Assembly: GCA_002470565.1 (NCBI GenBank)
Contig: DKMQ01000104.1
Coordinates: 1-5,112, forward strand
DNA length: 5,112 nucleotides
Reading direction: 5' to 3'
Source of the DNA: Oceanospirillaceae bacterium UBA7410
Lineage (GTDB): Bacteria > Pseudomonadota > Gammaproteobacteria > Pseudomonadales > Balneatricaceae
A program made the translations under genes and the position numbers. This document shows, one piece after another, positions 1 through 5,112 of the stretch. The notes beneath the pieces were generated by a model, which saw only the letters and a list, made by a program, of their open reading frames with translations, was not told the origin of the DNA and did no database searches. Within the stretch, counting starts at the first letter, position 1; each line of letters opens with the position of its first letter.

Positions 1-1157
1 TGTGTGCTATAGCCTATGAATTCCAGCTGCTTGATAGCCTGTTGATGATTTTTAATCGAAAAAGGCACAGATTTTTTGGATAAAGGCTTTTGAGTCGCTA
101 GGTAAGCTTGCTCAATCTTTTTTGCATAGTACAAAATGCCCTGATGGGCGGAAAGCTTTATGCTTTGGATACTTTGTGTAGTTAAAGCATTAGCGCTTGG
201 CGCAAAGGTCAAAGGAGGCGCATCATTATTGGGCACCCATTGCATCGACACTTGCCATTGATCAGAAGGTGTTTGTTCAATAGACAAACCCTGTAGCCAA
301 AAGCCCTGAGCACTTGGTAGTGGTGCAAGTAAAACCCATGCAGCAGATGGCAATACAGCACTTGCCTGCACACCTTGGCTACGCGAAATATTCAAAGCTT
401 GGCCATATTTTTGTAACTGCTTAGCCATATCCGCAAAAGGCTCACCCTGTAAATCTGTATTTGTGCCATAAGTGGCATCAGTAATATTAGGCGGTGTTAA
501 CTGCAAGGTGAACGCTGGAGACTGCTCGACAGCCCTGGTAAGTGGGTCTGAGCTTAGCTGAATCTCTGGCTTAGGCTCTAGTTTGGTGTCGGCTTGAACA
601 ATATAGCTTGCTTTCAACGCCCAGCCTTTACCTTTAGGCTCTAGCGTTTCCATACGTATAGAGGGCCACACTTTAAGGGCCTGCTGCCACCATGCTTGCC
701 AAGGTTCTTGGCCTGTAATGATGAATAGCACTGAGTGTGTGTCTAAACGCTCATCGCTTGTGGCCTGCCACTGCCAGCTCACAAGCTGTGTATGAGAATG
801 GCTATGCAGCTGCCCCAAAAGCTTAGACAACTGCATAGCTGGCAACCAAGCATTAAAGCGCCTCTGCTCATCTATGGTTTGGCGCCACTGCTTTTGGCGC
901 TCTTCTAAAGAGCCTGCCCACACTATGCGCTGCTGCTTTTGCAGATGCGAAGTGCTTGCTGATAGCTGCTGTTGCAGACTTACTTGCGCCTGCAATAAGT
1001 CGGTATATACCACCCCAAACCATGCAATACACAAGGCAATAAATACCACCAAAACCGAATATAACCAAAGCCTTTTGCGCCGTTTATGTTCCATAGAATG
1101 CACAAACCAAGGTAAAAAATTTACCTCATTAGATGTGGGCTGAGACCAAACTAACAT
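1..1157 (-). CDS. pilN: PilN-like type IV pilus inner-membrane protein, extra long, possible PilN-PilO(-PilP) fusion, 3' end off the window
   Basis: Reading from an ATG at 1157 down to base 1, I find no stop codon, so at least 385 residues are encoded and the C-terminus lies outside the window. Residues 11-17 (EVNFLPW) match the N-terminal NLLPW motif by which PilN docks on PilM. A basic patch follows (HKRRKR, 24-29), then a single hydrophobic helix (about 31-51) and a Gln-rich probable coiled coil (about 53-105). Residues about 120-187 look like the ferredoxin-like PilN periplasmic domain. Normal PilN ends near here (about 180-200 residues). This frame continues through a Pro-rich linker (188-210) into a second soluble stretch without a membrane helix. 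That stretch includes a hydrophobic block at 268-293, and a tail ending QLEFIGYS (377-384) that recalls the start of PilP. The ATG overlaps the pilM stop, with AAAGG eight bases upstream. Seen: the open frame and motifs. Inferred: the PilO/PilP-like nature of the second half. A long HofN-like protein is the alternative. Confidence 0.72.
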   Translation of the reverse strand, partial: MLVWSQPTSNEVNFLPWFVHSMEHKRRKRLWLYSVLVVFIALCIAWFGVVYTDLLQAQVSLQQQLSASTSHLQKQQRIVWAGSLEERQKQWRQTIDEQRRFNAWLPAMQLSKLLGQLHSHSHTQLVSWQWQATSDERLDTHSVLFIITGQEPWQAWWQQALKVWPSIRMETLEPKGKGWALKASYIVQADTKLEPKPEIQLSSDPLTRAVEQSPAFTLQLTPPNITDATYGTNTDLQGEPFADMAKQLQKYGQALNISRSQGVQASAVLPSAAWVLLAPLPSAQGFWLQGLSIEQTPSDQWQVSMQWVPNNDAPPLTFAPSANALTTQSIQSIKLSAHQGILYYAKKIEQAYLATQKPLSKKSVPFSIKNHQQAIKQLEFIGYST

Positions 1158-1828
1158 GACGTGGCCTTTGGGGTATTTGTCATCAATTGGCTAGCCATAT
1201 ACCAAGCCATGGCATTTGCATCATCTAGACCCACCGAATCGCTTGGTACTTGATGTATTATTTGGGTTAGACCTTGAGGCTGCGCACAAGCAGCCACATT
1301 ACCTTTAATACCATTATGCAGGTGTCCAAGCAGCTGGCTTATTTGTTCATCATAACGGCGCTTAGTCACCACTAAAAAACTAAGATTAGAGCTAAGCTCT
1401 AGGTGACAAACACGCAGATTAACGGGCTCTATATTAAGTGCTGTTGCGGCCATTCTTTGATAATAAAGCTGCAAAGTAAAAAGGGATTTGCAATGCGCAG
1501 TGGGTGCCTTTGGGCAGTGTAGCCAAGTGCATAATCGATTAGGTATGCCCACGTTGATATGCACAGGGGCGGTCCCTACAAGCGGTGCAAGCTGTGTAAT
1601 AAAACTTTGCCAAACGGGGTGTACTAATGTGCCATCACTGCCCAAAAGCATGGGTAGTGACAAATGCCACTGTCCCAACACTAAGGAATGTTTTTTTTTG
1701 CAAGCTTTATGACCTAGGTTGTCGTAACCTAACAAGACTAACCTTAGGTCATCCACTTGCCAGTCGATGCCTAAGTATAATGGCTTTAATCTGCGCCTAA
1801 ACTGGTGCCTAAAGAAATGCTTTAACAT
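1151..1828 (-). CDS. pilM: compact PilM/HofM-like type IV pilus (or DNA-uptake) cytoplasmic actin-fold protein
   Basis: PilM is a cytoplasmic actin/FtsA-fold protein that binds the N-terminus of PilN and anchors the pilus alignment complex. Here the segment YLGIDWQVDDLRLVLLG (residues 18-34 from the chosen start) matches the family's N-terminal strand-loop-strand, GIDIGxxxVKLV. The C-terminal DDANAMAWYMASQLM resembles the Ala-rich closing helix. At 225 residues it is far shorter than pseudomonad PilM (about 350) and nearer to enteric HofM (about 260). The phosphate-loop pattern DxG is replaced by DWQ, so nucleotide binding may be lost, as I believe is also true of HofM. I chose the ATG at 1828 because AAGGA lies eight bases before it. 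The in-frame ATG at 1837 has AAGG directly abutting it, which is too close, and would add only three residues (MGL). The coding strand holds an A9 run (plus-strand T9 at 1691-1699). The stop overlaps the next gene's start, consistent with an operon divergent from mrcA. Confidence 0.7.
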   Translation of the reverse strand: MLKHFFRHQFRRRLKPLYLGIDWQVDDLRLVLLGYDNLGHKACKKKHSLVLGQWHLSLPMLLGSDGTLVHPVWQSFITQLAPLVGTAPVHINVGIPNRLCTWLHCPKAPTAHCKSLFTLQLYYQRMAATALNIEPVNLRVCHLELSSNLSFLVVTKRRYDEQISQLLGHLHNGIKGNVAACAQPQGLTQIIHQVPSDSVGLDDANAMAWYMASQLMTNTPKATSC

Positions 1829-1837
1829 TAATCCCAT

Positions 1838-1842
1838 CCTTG
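1838..1842 (-). promoter_or_regulatory. ribosome binding site deciding the pilM start
   Basis: On the minus strand the sequence reads AAGGATGGGATTAATG. AAGG at 1841-1838 plus the following A gives AAGGA, eight bases before the ATG at 1828 and directly overlapping the earlier ATG at 1837. This spacing favours the inner start. It is a sequence-based inference. Confidence 0.55.
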
Positions 1843-1844
1843 GG

Positions 1845-1872
1845 TGGCGAAACTTAGTAGATCTTATATACT
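1845..1872 (+). promoter_or_regulatory. candidate mrcA promoter (weak -35, TATACT -10)
   Basis: TATACT at 1867-1872 matches the sigma-70 -10 consensus in five of six bases. A weak -35 candidate, TGGCGA (1845-1850, three of six), stands 16 bases upstream. Transcription would begin near 1879, leaving a leader of roughly 48 bases before the mrcA ATG. The -35 match is poor, so the call rests mainly on the -10 box and its place in the divergent intergenic region. Confidence 0.3.
1863..1868 (-). promoter_or_regulatory. candidate -10 box for the pilM operon
   Basis: On the minus strand this reads TATAAG (five of six to TATAAT), inside an almost GC-free core at 1861-1880. A start near 1856 would leave about 28 bases before the pilM ATG. 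I found no convincing -35 element 16-18 bases upstream, so this is weak, and an activator would be expected if it is real. It overlaps the candidate mrcA -10 on the other strand. Confidence 0.25.
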
Positions 1873-1926
1873 TTATTTTTCGTCGTTTCGTTTATTACCG
1901 TCGCTGCCTTAGAGTTAAAGCATAGC

Positions 1927-4452
1927 ATGTCATTAATACGCCGCCTGATTAAATGGACTTTTATACTAGGAACCATTACCACGCTCACCTTGACGGCGGT
2001 AACCTGGCTGTATTTGATACCCAAGCTGCCCGATGTAGAAAGCCTAAAAAATTACCACTTACAAACTCCCCTTAGGGTAATGACCCGTGACGGCAAGCTT
2101 ATTTCAGAGTTTGGCGAACAGCGAAGGATTCCTTTGCGTATAGACCAAGTGCCCAAGCATTATATAAACGCACTAATCTCTGCCGAAGATGAAAATTTTT
2201 ATGACCATTACGGCGTGGACCCTAAAGCTCTGCTAAGAGCAGCCGTGCGAATGGCTCAAGCTGGTGGCACAATTCAAGGTGGTGGTAGCACTATTACCAT
2301 GCAGGTAGCACGTAATTATTTGCTTACTCTTGACCAAACTTTTATCCGTAAATTTAATGAAATATTACTCTCGTTTCAAATAGAACAAGAACTCGGTAAA
2401 GAGCAAATATTAGAGATGTATTTCAACAAAATGTTTATGGGCCATCGCTCGTATGGCATTGGTGCTGCATCACAGGTGTATTATGGTAGGCCTATTAGCA
2501 CCTTAGAACTACCTCAGTTGGCTATGCTTGCAGGCTTATATAAAGCGCCATCACGCTACAACCCTATCTCTAATCCTACACGCTCCAAAGAGCGCAGAGA
2601 TTGGATTTTGGGCCGCATGTTAAAGCTAGGCTATATAGATGAAACCCAGCATCAAATAGCTGTCGCTACCCCTATTATTGCGCGCTTTCATAGCTTAGAG
2701 CCAGAAACGTCTGCATCTTATGTGGCCGAAATGGTTCGTAGCGAACTATTTGATTCTTTCCCTATTGAAGACGTGTATACCGGCGGTTATCGGGTGTACA
2801 CCACCATAGACAGTAGGCTACAAGACGCCGCACAACTGGCCGTACAAAAAGGTTTATTAGCCTATGACAGGCGTCACGGCTTTCGTGGTGTAGAAAAAAA
2901 CCACGGCCCAGATTTAACGTTAGAAGCCGCTGAAAAATTACTCAATCGCACCTTTGTACTTGGCCCATTGCAGCCTGCTATTGTGCGCCAAGTTAATCAA
3001 GACTCTGCCGAGTTATTGCTTCGTTACGGCCAAATGGTTACCGTTAATTTTAGTGACATGAACTGGGTTAGAAAGCGCATTACAATAAACGCCTTAGGTG
3101 GCGCTGCTAAAAGCATTAGCGACATTCTAAAAATTGGAGACCAAGTCAGGGTGCGCCAAGCCTATAATGATGCCAATGTGTGGTATTTGTCCCAAGTGCC
3201 AGACGCCCAAGGCGCCTTCATAGCCTTAGACCCAAAAGATGGCGCTATGATCGCTTTAGTGGGTGGTTTTGAATACCTACATAGCAAATTTAACCGAGCC
3301 ACCCAAGCTTTGCGCCAACCCGGTTCCAACTTTAAGCCTATAATTTACTCTGCAGCTTTAGAGAAAGATTTTACTGCAGCGACATTAATCAATGATGCTC
3401 CCGTGGTATTTAATGATGCCAGTCTTGAAGACTCATGGCGCCCAGAAAACTATAGTGGCAAATTTTTTGGCCCTACTCGCTTGCGCAAAGCTCTATATCA
3501 ATCGCGCAACCTTGTATCAATACGGATTTTGCGAGAAATAGGCATTCGATCAGCCATTGATTACGCTACCCGCTTTGGCTTTAAACCAGAACAGCTACCG
3601 CGCAACTTATCCCTAGCATTAGGCAGTGCCAGTGTGCCACCTATCGACGTAGCCGCAGCCTACGCAAGCTTTGCCAACAAAGGCTATAAGGTAAATCCCT
3701 ATTTTATAGAACGTGTAGAAGATAGCTTTGGCAGGGTGTTATACCAAGCACAGCCTGACACTGTATGCCCAAACTGTGACTATGTAAGGCCCACTGATGA
3801 AGTAAATTTAGAACAACCCGACCAAGAGGTTGTTGATATTACCTCGGGCGCTATCGTAGCCCTTAACGAAGCCTTAGACCAAGAACTAGAGTTAAATCAA
3901 ACGGGTGTTGAGGTTGAAAAGCTTGCTCGCCCTATTACTAACCTACCCATCGCCAAGCGTATTATGGATGAGCGGGTAAACTATCTTATGCATACTATTT
4001 TGCAAGACGTAGTGAAAAAGGGCACGGCCCGCAGAGCTCAAAAACTACAGCGTAATGATTTAGCTGGCAAAACAGGCACCACCAACGACCAAAAGGACGC
4101 TTGGTTTTCAGGCTACGTAGACTCAATGGTTGGCACAGCTTGGGTAGGCTTTGATCAACCTGAAACCTTAGGGCAAAATGAATTTGGTAGCACCGCGGCT
4201 TTGCCTATTTGGATAGATTTTATGGAGATCGCCTTAAAAGATGTGCCACAAACACAAAGACCACAGCCTGACAAAATGGTAACCGTTAAAATAGATGCTG
4301 CCACAGGAGAGCTGGCAAGGCCTGGAGATGATTCGGCAATAGAGGAGATTTTCCGAGCTGAACGCACGCCCCAAACCATTGCGTTACCTAAAACAGGTGA
4401 CGCAAGCGATACTATAGACGAGCAAGAAACCAGACCAGAACAGGTTTTTTAA
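1927..4452 (+). CDS. mrcA: penicillin-binding protein 1A (bifunctional peptidoglycan glycosyltransferase/transpeptidase)
   Basis: This class A PBP polymerises lipid II into glycan strands and crosslinks the peptides, anchored in the inner membrane with its catalytic domains in the periplasm. Its 841 residues match the usual family length (about 820-850). A short basic N-terminus is followed by one membrane helix (about 11-31). The GT51 domain shows EDENFY (87-92, catalytic Glu87), GGSTITMQ (119-126) and KEQILEMYFN (158-167, with a second conserved Glu, E163). An OB-like insert lies around 320-425, with GDQVRVR at 404-410. The transpeptidase domain has SNFK (Ser467 nucleophile, Lys470), SRN (526-528) and KTGT (715-718). 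A CPNC motif (614-617) precedes an acidic insert before KTGT, a layout I recall from E. coli PBP1A. The ATG at 1927 has only a weak AAAG Shine-Dalgarno six bases upstream, but it begins the expected basic, membrane-anchor N-terminus. The gene is divergent from pilM and convergent with the nuclease gene. No catalytic residue is missing. Confidence 0.97.
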   Translation: MSLIRRLIKWTFILGTITTLTLTAVTWLYLIPKLPDVESLKNYHLQTPLRVMTRDGKLISEFGEQRRIPLRIDQVPKHYINALISAEDENFYDHYGVDPKALLRAAVRMAQAGGTIQGGGSTITMQVARNYLLTLDQTFIRKFNEILLSFQIEQELGKEQILEMYFNKMFMGHRSYGIGAASQVYYGRPISTLELPQLAMLAGLYKAPSRYNPISNPTRSKERRDWILGRMLKLGYIDETQHQIAVATPIIARFHSLEPETSASYVAEMVRSELFDSFPIEDVYTGGYRVYTTIDSRLQDAAQLAVQKGLLAYDRRHGFRGVEKNHGPDLTLEAAEKLLNRTFVLGPLQPAIVRQVNQDSAELLLRYGQMVTVNFSDMNWVRKRITINALGGAAKSISDILKIGDQVRVRQAYNDANVWYLSQVPDAQGAFIALDPKDGAMIALVGGFEYLHSKFNRATQALRQPGSNFKPIIYSAALEKDFTAATLINDAPVVFNDASLEDSWRPENYSGKFFGPTRLRKALYQSRNLVSIRILREIGIRSAIDYATRFGFKPEQLPRNLSLALGSASVPPIDVAAAYASFANKGYKVNPYFIERVEDSFGRVLYQAQPDTVCPNCDYVRPTDEVNLEQPDQEVVDITSGAIVALNEALDQELELNQTGVEVEKLARPITNLPIAKRIMDERVNYLMHTILQDVVKKGTARRAQKLQRNDLAGKTGTTNDQKDAWFSGYVDSMVGTAWVGFDQPETLGQNEFGSTAALPIWIDFMEIALKDVPQTQRPQPDKMVTVKIDAATGELARPGDDSAIEEIFRAERTPQTIALPKTGDASDTIDEQETRPEQVF

Positions 4453-5112
4453 CTAGCGTTAGTTCCAGGGATTCTCTCCAACATATCTAAATGATAGAGT
4501 GTCATTACCCCTGACTTAAAGCCTTTTTTGCGCTGTTTTTTACTCAATCTACGCCATGTGAGCCAACCTCTGGCTGTCACTTCTTGGCCTATCCACTTTT
4601 CTAATTGTGCCTCAGTAATAATGTTGAGCGTCGAAGCTGCCAATAGCTTTTTGGATACCTTCAAGGCCACTTGGCTTTTAAAGCCGCCTAAGTCTTCTAA
4701 GCCTGCCAAAGAAATATACCAATCTTGCTGGCTTTCACTAACATCTGCAACCAAGCCACCAACACGCATAAACCCACCTGTTGCAGAGCTTAGCGTGGCG
4801 ACATTTCGCACAGCTGCTATTGAGCTAGGTGCTTGCCATAACCCAAGGCCAAGCTTTTGTGCCATAGCTTCTTGCTGCCACAAGCATTGCTTTGCTCCTT
4901 GCTCATTCATGCTAATCACATACGCTAAACCTTGATCTACCAATGCGCCTTCTGCACTATTTCCAGCACCATCATAAAGGCTCACCAGCCACCTACCATA
5001 GTGGTCTTTTTCCTCTGGTAATAGCTGCACATAAATAGCTTGGTGTTTGCTTAAGAGCTGCTTTAGCTGATCTTTGCCCTGCTGCGCGAAGGCTTGGATG
5101 GGCTGTTTTTTA
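4449..5112 (-). CDS. thermonuclease-family (SNase-fold) protein with C-terminal OB-like domain, 5' end off the window
   Basis: The last 220 residues lie in the window, and the frame is open to the right edge. Relative to the first complete codon, residues 5-27 (IQAFAQQGKDQLKQLLSK and on) and 28-92 follow the C-terminal half of the staphylococcal nuclease fold. DHYGRWLVSLY (36-46) corresponds to the DKYGRGLAYIY block holding catalytic Arg87 of S. aureus nuclease, here Arg40. Next come GALVDQGLAYV, a Cys-Leu before the final helix (CLWQQEAMAQKLGLGLW), and then a second domain (about 113-213). The second domain's GGFMRVGGLVADVS, GQEVTARGWLTWR and MTLYHLDMLE pattern suggests another OB-like fold. 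The GTG at 5030 is inside the fold, so it is not the start. The remaining catalytic residues (Arg35 and Glu43 equivalents) and any signal peptide would be upstream, so activity cannot be judged here. Many relatives are secreted. I recall a comparable nuclease gene between rpmE and ponA in Pseudomonas. Function as a nuclease is inferred from the family. Confidence 0.85.
   Translation of the reverse strand, partial: KKQPIQAFAQQGKDQLKQLLSKHQAIYVQLLPEEKDHYGRWLVSLYDGAGNSAEGALVDQGLAYVISMNEQGAKQCLWQQEAMAQKLGLGLWQAPSSIAAVRNVATLSSATGGFMRVGGLVADVSESQQDWYISLAGLEDLGGFKSQVALKVSKKLLAASTLNIITEAQLEKWIGQEVTARGWLTWRRLSKKQRKKGFKSGVMTLYHLDMLERIPGTNAS

Noticed and set aside
868..1143. Small open frames on both strands (868-1068 minus, 874-1143 plus)
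   Set aside because: They lie inside the continuous minus-strand pilN-like frame, in other reading frames, and have no family resemblance.
1488..1712. Plus-strand 74-residue open frame
   Set aside because: It is antisense to the pilM-like gene, with no ribosome site or recognisable domain.
1838..1926. CRP-S (Sxy-dependent) site of the type that controls hof/com genes in enterics
   Set aside because: I found no TGCGA-N6-TCGCA-like palindrome in the intergenic region on either strand.
4155..4379. Minus-strand 74-residue open frame
   Set aside because: It is antisense to the conserved C-terminal part of mrcA and is best explained as a shadow.
4384..4398. LPKTG near the PBP1A C-terminus (residues 820-824), resembling a sortase signal and a second KTG box
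   Set aside because: No hydrophobic helix or basic tail follows. The protein is a Gram-negative inner-membrane enzyme, and the true KTG box is at 715-717. This is coincidence in an acidic tail.
4434..4470. Possible terminator hairpin around the mrcA/nuclease junction (GAAC/GTTC arms, T6 run between them)
   Set aside because: The stem is short and mismatched, and the T run lies inside the loop rather than after the stem, so it does not fit an intrinsic terminator.
4528..4935. Plus-strand 135-residue open frame
   Set aside because: It is antisense to the nuclease-family gene, whose conserved DHYGR and GLGLW motifs identify the real strand.
5028..5030. GTG as start of the nuclease-family gene
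   Set aside because: The frame stays open to the window edge, and the 27 residues upstream match the preceding helix of the SNase fold, so the true start is outside.

Overview
The window is an ordinary-looking chromosomal segment of a Gram-negative bacterium, most likely a gammaproteobacterium. It holds a class A penicillin-binding protein of the PBP1A type, divergent from a type IV pilus assembly (pilM/hofM-type) operon. This is the classical mrcA/pilMNOPQ arrangement of Pseudomonas and relatives, also seen as mrcA/hofMNOPQ in enterics. Base composition is moderate, with GC a little under half by eye. A marine or Pseudomonadales/Cellvibrionales-like source is plausible, but the sequence does not prove it.

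Layout: (1) Positions 1-1157, minus strand: one uninterrupted reading frame that runs off the left edge, at least 385 codons. It begins like PilN, with a VNFLPW motif, a basic patch, one membrane helix and a coiled coil. It is about twice the length of a normal PilN and may be a PilN-PilO(-PilP) fusion. (2) Positions 1151-1828, minus: a compact PilM/HofM-like protein that overlaps the pilN-like start. (3) Positions 1829-1926: a 98-bp divergent intergenic region with an AT-rich core that could supply -10 boxes in both directions. (4) Positions 1927-4452, plus: full-length mrcA (PBP1A), with all GT51 and transpeptidase motifs intact. (5) Positions 4449-5112, minus: the C-terminal 220 residues of a staphylococcal-nuclease-fold protein with an extra OB-like C-terminal domain. 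It is cut by the right edge and converges on mrcA with interlocked stop codons.

Functionally, mrcA builds peptidoglycan in the periplasm. The divergent pil/hof genes would form the inner-membrane platform that couples a cytoplasmic actin-like protein to a pilus or DNA-uptake secretin across the same wall. The nuclease-like protein is a separate transcription unit.

I see no RNA genes, mobile elements, CRISPR arrays or phage features. The most unusual point is the compact, apparently fused and diverged pilM/pilN pair. Its A9 tract and altered nucleotide-loop motif deserve a check.
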